A stretch of DNA of 64,000 nucleotides from Phycisphaerae bacterium (GCA_030448225.1 JAUJNJ010000001.1:44818-108817); one strand, 5' to 3'; shown: positions 18,732-27,834, counted from the stretch's first letter. Numbers and translations: made by a program. The notes: generated by a model from the sequence alone, not told the origin.

Positions 18732-19855
18732 TAGTGCACCTCCGGATTTCGGTCGAGCTCGTCCTTGGACTGCGCGGGATCCGCCGAGGCCGGCGAGCGC
18801 GTCGCGGCCGACGAACCGCCGGGCGGGTAAGGCATCGAGGAGATGCCGGACGGCTGGGTGGTCGCGGTCGTGAGCGTGGGGATCGGGGGCGGCACGGCGC
18901 CGCCGCTGGGCGTGGTGCCCGACGCGGACGGAAGGTCGCCCGTCGGATACGTCCGCACCGTCGAGCCGGCGTCGGTTGACGGCGACGTCCCGGCCGTGCC
19001 GGACCAAGCCTGTTGCCCGCCCTGCTGCCCGGCGGTGAACTCCTGGCCCACGTCGGGCCGGCTCATGGCGCCGGTCGTCGTCGAGCCGATCCCGCCGCCG
19101 CTGCTGCCATAGCCGCTGGTGCCGGCACCGGTGCCGCCGGCGTACCCGCCCGAGCCGGCGGTGTAGCCGCCCGAGCCTTGGCCGTAGCCGCCGGCGGAGC
19201 CACCGCCGTAGTTGCCGCCGCCGCCGTAGCGGTAGCTGCCGTACGCGGCGCCGTCGGGCCGGCTGGCCTTGAGGAAGCGGGAGACGGCCAAGCCGACGAC
19301 GAACGCGCCGCCGAGGATCCACTCGGGCCGGCGGCGGGCGAGATCGGCGGCGTCGTGGACGAGCCGGCGGCCGTCCGCCTGGTTCAGGTACCCCTCGAGC
19401 GAGCCGAGCCGCCCGGCGATCGAGTCGGCGTAGCCGGCGAGGTTGTGGTCGTTCTCGTTGTGCAGTTTCTCGGCGGCGCGGCGGGTGGCGGCGACGACGT
19501 CGCGCAACACCTCGGCCGCGCGACCCTTCTGCTCGTCGATGAACGTCACGCCGCGCTCCTTCAGCTGCTGCGCCACGTCCGTCGCCTGCTGGCGGGCCTG
19601 CTCGGTCGCGCTCTGCACGCCCTGCTTCACCTGCGCGGTCGTGTCGGAGACGGCCTGCTTCGCCGACTCCTTCACGTCCCGCGCCTCGCGGCGGAGGTCC
19701 TCGGCGCCCTGCTTGGCAAGATCCGCGGCACGGTCACCCGGCGCGCCCGCCGGCGACCCAAAGCCGCCGCCGCGCCGCTCGGCGGCGAGACGGTCTTCCG
19801 CTCCCGGCGGACTCGCTGCGCCCTGCCCGGCCGCCGACTGATTCTTCACGTCCAT
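18731..19855 (-). CDS. YqjD/apolipoprotein-like helical protein with Gly-rich tail
   Basis: A 374-residue first gene of the operon, with AGGGAAAGGAACC before the ATG. Residues about 45-150 form a continuous amphipathic Lys/Glu/Gln/Ala helix (LAKQGAEDLRREARDVKESA, TEQARQQATDVAQQLKERG), reminiscent of apolipoprotein or LEA repeats. A membrane helix follows (RPEWILGGAFVVGLAVSRFL), like the C-terminal anchor of ElaB/YqjD proteins. The last about 170 residues are Gly/Tyr and then Pro/Thr/Ser-rich and probably disordered. With its two neighbours it forms a membrane-associated stress module. The role is inferred from family and context only. Confidence 0.7.
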   Translation of the reverse strand: MDVKNQSAAGQGAASPPGAEDRLAAERRGGGFGSPAGAPGDRAADLAKQGAEDLRREARDVKESAKQAVSDTTAQVKQGVQSATEQARQQATDVAQQLKERGVTFIDEQKGRAAEVLRDVVAATRRAAEKLHNENDHNLAGYADSIAGRLGSLEGYLNQADGRRLVHDAADLARRRPEWILGGAFVVGLAVSRFLKASRPDGAAYGSYRYGGGGNYGGGSAGGYGQGSGGYTAGSGGYAGGTGAGTSGYGSSGGGIGSTTTGAMSRPDVGQEFTAGQQGGQQAWSGTAGTSPSTDAGSTVRTYPTGDLPSASGTTPSGGAVPPPIPTLTTATTQPSGISSMPYPPGGSSAATRSPASADPAQSKDELDRNPEVH

Positions 19856-20449
19856 GGCGGTTCCTTTCCCTGATGGATGAAACGGTCCCCCACGTACGCA
19901 CGTGAGCGGAAGCGGCGGCGTGTCAACCTGACGCCGTCGCGCCGCTGTTAATCTGCGACGGCAAACGGGAAGCCACCTCACGAATTAGCAAGGATCTCGG
20001 GAATGAAATGAGGAAAATTCTTACGCGGATCACGTCCCGGCGGGACCGCACGGGCTTGATCGGTCATTGCAGGAATGCCGCACGCGGAAGCGTTTAGCAC
20101 GGCGATTCGCCGTTCGCCGCGGTGCGTCAGTACCCGGCATCGCGCGACAGCCGTAGGTCGTACAGCGGCGTGAGATGGTTGATCGAGCGGCCCGACATTA
20201 TCTCCGTCCAACGCGGCGTCGGGGCGATCTCGCCGTCGGCGTGCGTGCATTCGTGGTGCCAGAACCCCAATAGCAGAGGTCGGTGTTCGTGGGGCCGTGG
20301 TCACACGCGTCATCGCGTTGCGACGAACGCAGTTCACGCACGATTGGCGTGGCCACCTCAGGTGGTCACGCCGATCCCCGCGTCGAAGGCCCTTGCGGTT
20401 CCGCCGCGTGCGCGGGTGTGGCTTGGGTCGCCATTAACCCGCGTCCCGG
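19856..20449. other. 594-base gap with a possible gene remnant
   Basis: On the minus strand, 20127-20275 reads open in one frame (GFWHHECTHADGEI, then LTPLYDLRLSRDAGY and a TGA) and could be the C-terminus of a decayed gene. No family is recognised. The REP-like palindrome copy 2 lies at 20346-20372. The remainder, 19856-20126, should contain the promoter of the operon at 19855, but no clear box is seen. Confidence 0.35.
20346..20372. repeat. REP-like palindrome, copy 2
   Basis: GGCGTGGCCACCT, one base, AGGTGGTCACGCC: the same arms as at 16650-16676. Confidence 0.75.
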
Positions 20450-21802
20450 TTACGCCGTCAGGATCGGGAACTTCGTGCTGCTGATCGGGAGGTGGCTGTA
20501 CTCTTCGACGAGCCGGCGGTATTCCTTCGCGACCTTCCGCGGCGTGCGGCCGAGCGTGTAGAGGCCGACGGGGTTCACCGTGCCGCGCATGCGCGTCAGG
20601 GCGCTGTCCCAGTCCTTCATGTCGACAAGGCCGAACCACGTGAAGCCGACGATCGGCACGCCGTCCTCGCGGAGGCGCAGCAGGTTCATCCATTCCTTCC
20701 AGAGCCACTCCACCGCGTGCTTCGCCACGCGGTTGGTCTCGGTGTGCATCACGGGCAGGCGGTAGCGGTCGTAGTACTGGCGGGTGATCACGTAGTAGCC
20801 GTAGACGTCGCCCGCGCCGATGCTGCGCCCGTCGGGGCGGAGGATGTGCTCATTGGTGATGTAGTAGTCGGTCCCCATGATGCAGTGGCTGCGCAGCTCG
20901 CGCTGGCCCATGAACCACAGGTACTCCTCCTCGGACATCCCGCTGTTGAGCAGGTAGCGGTAGACGGTGGCCGAGACGTCGTGCCCGAACAGCAGGTCGA
21001 GCGACAGGAACCGCCGCTCGTTCATGAAGTGGGCCTTGTGCACCGTGTCGGGGCTGCCGGGGTGGACGTACTCGGTGCTCTCGCTGTAGACGAAGATCGC
21101 GTCGGGGCGGAGGTCGAGGATCGCGCGCATCGCGACGATCGACCCGTGCACGCAGTTCTTGATGCACGTGACGAACGCCGGCTCGCTCATCCGCTCGTAC
21201 CAGTTAGGCTCGCTGCGCAGGCGCTCGTTCCACCACCCGAAGCTCGCGCTGAACTGCGCGGTGACGTAGATCTCGTTGACCGGCGTGTAGTAGCGCACCC
21301 ACGGGTAGCGCTCGGCGAACTTGTGGGCGAACTCGCCGAAGTGCTTCGGCCAGTCCGGATTCTGGAAGTCGCCGAGCCAGTCGGGCAGGCCGAAGTGCAC
21401 CAGGTCGATGATCGGCACGATCCCGAGCCGCCGCATCTCGTGCATGACCGGGTCGAGGAAGCTCCAGTCGTAGTCGCCGGGGCCCTTCCACATCTTGTAG
21501 AGCGGCGGCCCGTACCGCAGGTAGCGGAGGTTGAGTTCGCGGACGAGCTTCAGGTCCTGCTGCCACAGTTCGTAATGGCCCGTGTCGCGGAGCAGGTCCA
21601 TGCGGCCGTCGGCGTTGGTCGGGTAGGAGCACTCGATGCCGACGCCGAACATGAACCGCAGCGTGTCGACGGGGTCGGCGGCGGGCCGGATCGCGGACGA
21701 CGAGTGCGGCTGGCCGCTCAGGACCGAATCGCCCCGGCGGATCGTGGGCGGCTGGTGGTAGCTGCCGTCGCGTTTTCTCTTTTGCGGCTTCGTCGTTTCC
21801 AA
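20450..21802 (-). CDS. GH1-like glycoside hydrolase
   Basis: An uninterrupted 450-residue family-1-like glycosidase, related to the hydrolase half of the fusion at 11702. It has MFGVGIECSYPT at the first strand, LRYLRYGPPLYKMWKGPG, the acid/base region YYTPVNEIYVTA, GTDYYITNEH, and the nucleophile glutamate in PVMHTETNRVAK. It ends with VPIVGFTWFGLVDMKDWDSAL, which parallels VPVLGLVWWPMIDQVDWDGAL of the fusion. The reading frame is open further upstream, but a TTG at 21802 with GGGAG four bases before it fits best. There is no signal peptide, so it is probably cytoplasmic and may remodel a sugar intermediate. The substrate cannot be told from sequence. Confidence 0.8.
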   Translation of the reverse strand: METTKPQKRKRDGSYHQPPTIRRGDSVLSGQPHSSSAIRPAADPVDTLRFMFGVGIECSYPTNADGRMDLLRDTGHYELWQQDLKLVRELNLRYLRYGPPLYKMWKGPGDYDWSFLDPVMHEMRRLGIVPIIDLVHFGLPDWLGDFQNPDWPKHFGEFAHKFAERYPWVRYYTPVNEIYVTAQFSASFGWWNERLRSEPNWYERMSEPAFVTCIKNCVHGSIVAMRAILDLRPDAIFVYSESTEYVHPGSPDTVHKAHFMNERRFLSLDLLFGHDVSATVYRYLLNSGMSEEEYLWFMGQRELRSHCIMGTDYYITNEHILRPDGRSIGAGDVYGYYVITRQYYDRYRLPVMHTETNRVAKHAVEWLWKEWMNLLRLREDGVPIVGFTWFGLVDMKDWDSALTRMRGTVNPVGLYTLGRTPRKVAKEYRRLVEEYSHLPISSTKFPILTA

Positions 21803-22556
21803 GCGGCTCCCGGGTTGCGCGAGTGGGACCGCCCCGCGCGCGGGCGGCGGTTCGGGTGCGCCGCGGCGGGCGCGCGGGCGGCGCGGGCGATCTTTAGAAC
21901 CGATCCCCGACGATAGGTCAACGCTTGTTCCGCGCGGCGGCGCGGGGCGAAAATTCGCCACGTCCAAGACGTCCCCCACGCGGCAAGCGAACCCGATTTA
22001 CCGGGGGCTTTCAGGCAATCTCACACGAACGACCACGGAACTTGTTCCGTGGGTTCGCCCGTTCGGAAACACGCGCCCACGGGACATCGGTCGGTACCCC
22101 GTGGCTCACACACGACGGGCGCGTACGGGGCTACACGCGGGCCGGCGTCGGTCGCCCATGAAGCAATCTCTGCGTCCCGTCTCCCGACCGACCGACCGAC
22201 CGGCGCGGCGCGGGAAAAAGTCGGTCCGCCGCCGATCGCGCCTTGCGGTTCGGCGGCGATCCGTTCATCCTCCGCGTCCTGAGGGTCCGGCGTCTCCCCG
22301 CGGCCCGCGCGATCGCGGCGCGGCGGGTTGGGCGGCCGTCGTTCCCCCCGAGCGACGGAGTTGCCGAGGTCACGCGGCCGTCCACCCCTCGCCTGCCGCA
22401 CGGCCCTACCGCCCTCGCCACCGCGTGCGCGTGCGCCGGCGAGATCGACCGCCAGACCACCGCCGACCCCGCGCGCGCGTCCCGACCGCCGCCGGACCGG
22501 CGTTGACAACGACCGCAAAGTGAAGGCTTGCCCCTTCCCAACCAGGAGCACAACAG
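21803..22556. other. 754-base divergent intergenic region
   Basis: It separates the minus-strand GH1 gene from the plus-strand cyclophilin. It contains a short CGAC tandem run near 22182-22201 and a TTGACA at 22503-22508 without a convincing -10 partner. No gene or long hairpin is recognised. Confidence 0.4.
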
Positions 22557-23069
22557 ATGGCCAAGACCTACAAAGCCCCGCCGCCGATGACGATCGACCC
22601 GAACAAGAGCTACACCGCGACGGTCGACACGACCGAGGGCACGATCACCGTGCAGCTCTACCCGAAGGACGCGCCGGGGCACGTCAACAGCTTCGTGTTC
22701 CTCGCCCGCGAGGGGTTCTACGACGGCGTGATCTTCCACCGCGTCATCCCCGGGTTCATGATCCAGGGGGGCGACCCGACCGGCACCGGCACCGGCGGCC
22801 CGGGCTATAAGCTCAAGGCCGAATTCAACGCCCGCAAGCACAAGCGCGGCGTCCTCTCCGCCGCCCGCACCGCCGACCCGGATTCGGCCGGCTCGCAGTT
22901 CTTCCTGATGCACGCCGACTCGCCGCACCTCGACAACCAGTACACCGCGTTCGGCGAGGTGACGAGCGGCATCGAGGTCGTCGACAAGATCGCCAAGGCC
23001 CCCAAGGACCGCAACGACCGCCCGAACAACCCGACGAAGATCACCGGGATCAAGATCGAAGAGAAGTAA
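22557..23069 (+). CDS. ppiB: cyclophilin-type peptidyl-prolyl cis-trans isomerase
   Basis: A 170-residue cytoplasmic cyclophilin that speeds proline isomerisation during folding. The family core is complete: VDTTEGTITVQLYPKDAPGH, FYDGVIFHRVIPGFMIQGGD (catalytic Arg in FHRV), SQFFLMHADSPHLDNQYTAF and GEVTSGIEVVDKIA. There is no signal peptide. AGGAG lies 8 bases before the ATG. The hairpin at 23080-23186 follows 11 bases after the stop. Confidence 0.93.
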   Translation: MAKTYKAPPPMTIDPNKSYTATVDTTEGTITVQLYPKDAPGHVNSFVFLAREGFYDGVIFHRVIPGFMIQGGDPTGTGTGGPGYKLKAEFNARKHKRGVLSAARTADPDSAGSQFFLMHADSPHLDNQYTAFGEVTSGIEVVDKIAKAPKDRNDRPNNPTKITGIKIEEK

Positions 23070-23079
23070 TAGCGTTCTT

Positions 23080-23186
23080 GCCGGCGAACGGAGGAGTAGT
23101 TGGGTGGCGGAGTGGTGGCGTGGGAGGCCGTCTGCTCCACTACTCAACCACACCACCACCCAACTACTCCTCCGGTTCCGCCGGCC
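23080..23186. repeat. imperfect hairpin after ppiB (GTGGTGGAGTGG family)
   Basis: The left arm at 23080-23127 and the right arm at 23133-23186 share GCCGGCG, CGGAGGAGTAGTTGGGTGG and its complement. It occupies most of the space between ppiB and the esterase gene. Confidence 0.85.
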
Positions 23187-23258
23187 GCCCCAACCGTCTT
23201 CTCGGCGCGCGCGTGGGTGAGGGAACAGGCCGGCGTCCCGCAACCGTCGGGGACCACG

Positions 23259-24770
23259 ATGCTCCGCAACCGTCGGCCTCACCTCGCGGGGATGCTGTTC
23301 CTGCTGACGTGCGTTGTCCCGCTCGCGGCCGCCCAACCCGCCCCGCCCGCCGCCGCCACGCAACCCGCCCCGCGCGAACGCTTCGATCCCGCCGACGTCA
23401 TTCCCGACGCGGCGCTCCGCCGCATCTACCAGCGCGAGCTCGGCCCGACCTTCAAGCCCGACGCGTTCAAGGCCGTTCGCGCGGCGCACCTCCTGATCGA
23501 ACGGTTCTTCGACGCGCCGTCGGCAACGGAGCGCAAGGTCGTCCAAGCCGACCTGGAGAAGATGCGGCTCGACGTCAACCTCCTCGGCCGGCTCGCGCGC
23601 GTGCGGATGAACTGGCCGGCGCTGGAAGGGGGCGGCGTCTACTACGTCAACGAGCGCCTCGGGCCGCACCGGGTGCGCTACTTCCTCGGCGTGCCGGCCA
23701 AGTACGAACGGACCCGCCCGTGGCCGCTCGTCGTGCGCCTGCCGGGCGCCCACGCGTTCACCACGAAGCCGCCGCCGGGGCCGGAGGAGGTGTCGCGGAT
23801 CTACACGGCGTGGATCGAGGAGGAACTCGCCCGCCACCCGGACGCGATCGTCCTGATGCCGCTGCTGAACTTCGACGAGTTGTACGGCCCGAGCTACGAC
23901 GGCATGAACGGCGCGTTCCAGCCGGTCCGTCACGCGTACGGGCGCGTGAACCTCGACCCCGCCCGCGTCTACCTCGTCGGCCACTCGATGGCCGCGCACG
24001 CGGTGTGGAACCTCGGCCTGCACTACCCGACGTACTTCGCGGCGATCAACCCGCTCGCCGGCGCCGCCACCGGTGACTGGCAGCGGCTGCGGCTGATGAA
24101 CCTGCGCAACGTGCTGCCGGTCGTCTGGCACGACGTCGACGACGAGGTGCTGAAGGTCAACTTCAGCCGCCAGATCGTCAAGGCGATCCGCGGCCTGAAG
24201 CTCGACGTCGACTACGAGGAGACCAAGGGCCTCGGCCACGCCCCCGGCGCCGACGTCGCCGAGCGCGCGTACGGCAAGATGATCGCCCGCGTGCGCGACA
24301 TCTACCCGCCGGAGGTGTACCTGCAATCGAACCGCCCGGACGTCGTGTTCAACCGCGTCGACTGGGTGCAGGTCTACCAGCCGCTCAGCCCGGGCAAGGA
24401 GCAGCGGTTGCTGTTCCACCACGGCACCGGGTTCATGACGGTCCACGCCAACGCGTGGCACGTGCAGGCCGTGCGGCCGGGGTCGAACCGGGTGCAGGCG
24501 CTGTCGCGGAACGTGGCGACGATGCGGTTCTACTTCAACGACCAGACCGTCAACTTCCGCGAGCCGGTCGTGATCACGGTGAACAAGAAGCCGCGCTTCG
24601 AGGGGATGCTGAAGCCGAGCCTGGACACGATGCTGAAGGACCAGCTCTTCCTCGGCCGCGGCTGGCGCTACTTCACCGCCGTCGTAGACGTCGACCTCGC
24701 CCCGCCGCCGGCCACGCGTCCCGTGACGAGGCCCGCAACGAAACCGGCGGTGACCAAACCCGCGCCATAA
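23259..24770 (+). CDS. secreted alpha/beta-hydrolase (esterase/PHB-depolymerase-like)
   Basis: A 503-residue protein with a signal peptide (RPHLAGMLFLLTCVVPLAAAQ). A helical region precedes an alpha/beta-hydrolase domain: WPLVVRLPGAHAF (oxyanion region), the nucleophile elbow VYLVGHSMAAHAVW with Ser, a likely acid in VVWHDVDDEV, and a histidine in KGLGHAPGADV. The last about 130 residues form a beta-rich extra domain and end in a Thr/Pro/Ala-rich tail (RPVTRPATKPAVTK). Similar planctomycete proteins are annotated as predicted peptidases or esterases of polysaccharide decoration. The substrate is unknown. It has no frame changes. Confidence 0.75.
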   Translation: MLRNRRPHLAGMLFLLTCVVPLAAAQPAPPAAATQPAPRERFDPADVIPDAALRRIYQRELGPTFKPDAFKAVRAAHLLIERFFDAPSATERKVVQADLEKMRLDVNLLGRLARVRMNWPALEGGGVYYVNERLGPHRVRYFLGVPAKYERTRPWPLVVRLPGAHAFTTKPPPGPEEVSRIYTAWIEEELARHPDAIVLMPLLNFDELYGPSYDGMNGAFQPVRHAYGRVNLDPARVYLVGHSMAAHAVWNLGLHYPTYFAAINPLAGAATGDWQRLRLMNLRNVLPVVWHDVDDEVLKVNFSRQIVKAIRGLKLDVDYEETKGLGHAPGADVAERAYGKMIARVRDIYPPEVYLQSNRPDVVFNRVDWVQVYQPLSPGKEQRLLFHHGTGFMTVHANAWHVQAVRPGSNRVQALSRNVATMRFYFNDQTVNFREPVVITVNKKPRFEGMLKPSLDTMLKDQLFLGRGWRYFTAVVDVDLAPPPATRPVTRPATKPAVTKPAP

Positions 24771-24894
24771 CTCGGGGTGCACGTGGCAGGTCCGACTCCC
24801 GCGATAGGCAGCCGTTCAAAGCACTGGTCGCCGCCGCGAACAGGTTGCACCGGGCCGCCCGGTGCGCGGCACAGAAGCGGTATCGGCCAGCGCC

Positions 24895-25252
24895 ATGAAG
24901 ATCTACTTCACCCGCGACAGCGACTGTGCCGGCGATGACGGCGACGCCCCTCATCCGCGGGAACTGGAACTGCCGGATGATGTGTCGGTCGATGAGTTCA
25001 TACGCGGTGTGATCGCCGCGGCCGCCCTCCCATCGATTAGCGGAGGTCAGGCGACGTGGTGCGTCTGCGCCGGCCTGCCGCTGGCGGTGGTCGCGCAGCA
25101 GTAGAGCGACCCCCGCCAGCTCAACTTCATCCCGCCGAAGATGACGGAACTCGATTTTGACGGCCGCACGCGCAAACTGCACTTCAGCTACTTCGCGCGA
25201 CCCGGACGTCGTGTACGAGGTGCTGCGGCGCCTGCGACTGTACGCCGAATAG
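24895..25252 (+). CDS. hypothetical protein with an in-frame TAG and one frameshift
   Basis: The ORF starts MKIYFTRDSDCAGDDGD and runs to a TAG at 25102-25104. The same frame continues without another stop through PRQLNFIPPKMTELDFDG and KLHFSYFAR. Adding one CG at the GCGC of 25195-25199 then gives DPDVVYEVLRRLRLYAE and a proper stop. The two halves read as one protein of about 118 residues with alternating strands. The TAG may be a real nonsense mutation, recoding or an error (TGG to TAG). No family is recognised. Confidence 0.45.
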
Positions 25253-25291
25253 AGCCGGGGGATCGATCGCACCTCTCAGGGAATCATGCAA

Positions 25292-25939
25292 CTACCGTCC
25301 CGCGGCGGCCGCGCGGTCGGCGCGGACGCGGGCGGTGAGGTCGGCGCTCATGCGGTGGAACGTCTCGTCGATCAGCCGCACGATCTGGTCCGACTTCATC
25401 CCGTCCACGTTCATCGGCGGGCCGTACATGACGGCGATCGGGCGGCGGTGCGGGATCGCGCGGCCGCGGGGCATCGACTCGAACGATCCCTCGATGATGC
25501 ACGGCACGATCGGCACGCCGGCCCGGCGGACGACCAGCGCCACGCCCGGCGCGATCGGCAGCAACTCGCCGGTCTCGGTGCGCGACCCCTCGGGGAAGAT
25601 GTTCAGCAGGTGCCCCTCCTGGAGGCGCTTGATCGTCTCCTTCATCGCGCCGACGTCGCCGGCCCCCTGCCGCACGGGGTAGGCATTGAGGTTGCGGATC
25701 AGCCAGCCGAAGACCGGATTGATGAACAGTTCCGATTTGGCGAGGTAGCTGATCGGCCGCGGCAGTTGCACGCCGATCAGGACCGGGTCGAGGTAGCTCT
25801 CGTGGTTCGTCACGAGCAGCACGCCCCCCTCGGCCGGCACGTGGTGCACGCCGTAGGCTTTGAAGTCGAAGACGACGGTGGTCAGGATGCGGCAGAGCGT
25901 CTGCGTGAGCTTCCACACCGGGGACGGCGGCTTGGTCAT
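25292..25939 (-). CDS. plsC: 1-acyl-sn-glycerol-3-phosphate acyltransferase
   Basis: A 215-residue membrane-associated acyltransferase that makes phosphatidic acid. The four family blocks are present: the catalytic VTNHESYLDPVLIG (NHx4D), YLAKSELFINPVFGWLI, LNIFPEGSRTETGEL (glycerol-phosphate-binding FPEGxR) and GVPIVPCIIEGS. A hydrophobic N-terminal part anchors it. Its ATG overlaps the stop of cmk by four bases (ATGA), so cmk and plsC form an operon, a pairing also seen in other phyla. Confidence 0.92.
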   Translation of the reverse strand: MTKPPSPVWKLTQTLCRILTTVVFDFKAYGVHHVPAEGGVLLVTNHESYLDPVLIGVQLPRPISYLAKSELFINPVFGWLIRNLNAYPVRQGAGDVGAMKETIKRLQEGHLLNIFPEGSRTETGELLPIAPGVALVVRRAGVPIVPCIIEGSFESMPRGRAIPHRRPIAVMYGPPMNVDGMKSDQIVRLIDETFHRMSADLTARVRADRAAAAGR

Positions 25940-26610
25940 GCGACGCGTTCCTTGGCTCGGGCCGCGGCGGCCACGATCTGCTCGACGACCTCGTCCTGTG
26001 TGATGCGGGTCGTGTCGATCACGTGCGCCCCCTCGGGGATCGCCTGGGGGCCGACGCTGCGGCTCTTGTCGCGCTGGTCGCGGGCGACGATCTGTTTCAG
26101 GATCTCCGCCTGGTCGACGATCTCGCCACGCGCCCGCAGCTGCGCGGCGCGGCGGCGGGCCCGCTCGGCGGGCGAGGCATCGAGGTAGATCTTCACGCCG
26201 GCGTCGGGGAACACCACGCTCCCCTGGTCGCGCCCCTCGGTCACGAGGTTCGGCCGCTCGGCGCCGATCAGCCGCTGCTGGGCGACGAGCATCTCCCGGA
26301 TCGCCGGCACGGTCGCCACGTACGACGCGGCACGCGTCGCCTCGCCGCTGCGGACGAGGTGCCCGACCGGCTCGCCGTTGAGTAGCACGCCCGGCGGGTG
26401 CCGCGCGTAGTCGAACGTGATGCGCACGTGGCGGGCGATGAACGCCAGCTCGCGCGGGTCTTCCAGGTTCGCCTCCCGCCGCACCGCCTCCAGACCGATG
26501 GCCCGGTACATGGCCCCGGTGTCGAGGAAATCGAACCCCAGTCGCTCGGCGACGGTATGGGCGACGCTCGACTTACCGGTCCCCGCGGGGCCGTCGATCG
26601 TGATGATCAT
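25936..26610 (-). CDS. cmk: cytidylate kinase
   Basis: A 224-residue nucleoside-monophosphate kinase phosphorylating CMP and dCMP. It starts at the ATG giving MIITIDGPAGTGKSSVAHTV, with the P-loop at residues 7-14. Other family parts are FDFLDTGAMYRAIGLEA (CMP site), the NMP-binding insert, LVTEGRDQGSVVFPDA and KIYLDASPAERARRR, and the lid DQRDKSRSVGPQAIP. Upstream in-frame codons that reach the hairpin region are not used, because the P-loop sits right after this ATG. Confidence 0.93.
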   Translation of the reverse strand: MIITIDGPAGTGKSSVAHTVAERLGFDFLDTGAMYRAIGLEAVRREANLEDPRELAFIARHVRITFDYARHPPGVLLNGEPVGHLVRSGEATRAASYVATVPAIREMLVAQQRLIGAERPNLVTEGRDQGSVVFPDAGVKIYLDASPAERARRRAAQLRARGEIVDQAEILKQIVARDQRDKSRSVGPQAIPEGAHVIDTTRITQDEVVEQIVAAAARAKERVA

Positions 26611-26689
26611 GGGTGGGGATTCTGGTGAGGCGGGCGGCGTTTTGCAATTCACGTGCGGGGATGGGGTTTTTCCGGACGCGAGAAGGGTG

Positions 26690-26880
26690 TTTGACCCCGG
26701 AGGACACGGAGGACACGGAGGGGAAAGGAACGAAGCGAGGATGAAAGACGGAAGGCGGAGGAAGACGAGCGACGCCGAGTCACTGTCTTCGTCCTTGAAA
26801 TTCCTCCACCCTCCACCCTCCACCCTCCACCCTCGCCTTGCGCTTCTACGCGTTCTCCGTGCTCTCCGTGGTGAACCCCA
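26690..26880. repeat. long hairpin between cmk and thuA (CACGGAGGACACGG family)
   Basis: The left arm (about 26693-26769) carries GAGGACACGGAGGACACGG and GGCGGAGGAAGACG. The right arm (about 26786-26880) carries CCTCCACCCTCCACCCTCC and TCCGTGCTCTCCGTGG. The right arm supplies the last codons of the thuA-like gene. It closely resembles the hairpin after dnaE2 (45697-45956). Confidence 0.85.
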
Positions 26881-27550
26881 CTTTATCCCCCGACCGTGCC
26901 GCCCACTGGAAGCCTCTCCTGAGGACCGTCAGGTGCGGCTCGGTCTCGACGTGGGCGGCGCGGTGGCCGATCGCGCTGTAGAAGACCCGGCCCCGGCCGT
27001 AGCGCTTCGTCCAGAAGACGGGCATGTCGACCGGGCCGTTGGGCACGTGCGGACCGTCGGCGGTCGGGAAGCGCGTCGTCGCCAGCACGCGCACGGCCGG
27101 GTCGACGTGGAGGTAATACTGCTCGCTGACGACCTCGAAGTCGACCACGCCGGCCGTGATAGGGCTCGGCTCTTTCGCGATATTGACGGTGTACCGCGTG
27201 CCGTCGTTGCCCGGATGGGCGACCCACTGGCCGCCGGTCATGAACTGCCACTCGCTGGCGGCGCGGAACGCGTCGCACATCCCGCCGTGGCACCCGGCCA
27301 CGCCCACGCCCTGCTCGCGAACGACGCCGCAGACGTTCTGCTCCTGCTCGGCCGTGAGCGTGCCCATCGTCCAGTTCGGGACGATGAGGTCGAACTGCGC
27401 CAGGCCGGCGCGGTCGGAGAACGGGTCGAGCGAGTTACGACTTTCTACGCGGAACCCGTCTTCGGCCAGTACGCGCTCCAGCAGCGCCGCGACCTTGCCC
27501 GGCTCGTGCCCGTCCCATCCGCCCCAGACGACCAGTGCCCTCTTCTCCAC
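26846..27550 (-). CDS. ThuA-like protein (trehalose utilisation family)
   Basis: A 234-residue protein of the ThuA fold, a class I glutamine-amidotransferase-like domain without the usual catalytic triad. It has ALVVWGGWDGHEPGKVAALL, FDLIVPNWTMGTL, GVGVAGCHGGMCDAFR, FMTGGQWVAHPGN, and MPVFWTKRYGRGRVFYSAIGH, which match the ThuA core. ThuA members of planctomycetes lie near sugar metabolism genes and act on keto-disaccharides or an unknown substrate. The last about 11 residues (GFTTESTENA) are encoded by the arm of the hairpin at 26690-26880, so the repeat forms the C-terminus. Confidence 0.85.
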   Translation of the reverse strand: MEKRALVVWGGWDGHEPGKVAALLERVLAEDGFRVESRNSLDPFSDRAGLAQFDLIVPNWTMGTLTAEQEQNVCGVVREQGVGVAGCHGGMCDAFRAASEWQFMTGGQWVAHPGNDGTRYTVNIAKEPSPITAGVVDFEVVSEQYYLHVDPAVRVLATTRFPTADGPHVPNGPVDMPVFWTKRYGRGRVFYSAIGHRAAHVETEPHLTVLRRGFQWAARSGDKVGFTTESTENA

Positions 27551-27834
27551 GCGCGTTTCCTCCCGTCAGTCGATGGTCGGCGTTCGGTGCGTCCACGCCC
27601 TTTCCCACGACGCGCGTCACGCAACTACTTCGATCGCGATGAAACTTCGATCTCGGTGAAGAGGTTACGGAAAATCCCGTTCAAATCACGCGCGGAGCGG
27701 TGCGGTTCAACATCTCTCGCGCGGACCCATTTTAGCCGCAGGGCGGTTCTGCTTCCGACTCCGTGGGAGCGCAGATCCGCGAACGCAATTTTCGACGGCC
27801 AGGTGTGCGGATCGCGCTGGGTAGGAAGGAGCTG

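Noticed and set aside
19978..20337. 119-codon minus-strand ORF in the gap after the stress operon
   Set aside because: No family pattern; another frame of the same strand looks slightly more protein-like, so at most a remnant is present.
22131..24782. 883-codon minus-strand ORF opposite ppiB and the esterase
   Set aside because: Antisense shadow of high-GC genes; composition is Arg/Ala/Val repeats without domains, while the plus strand holds clear cyclophilin and hydrolase motifs.
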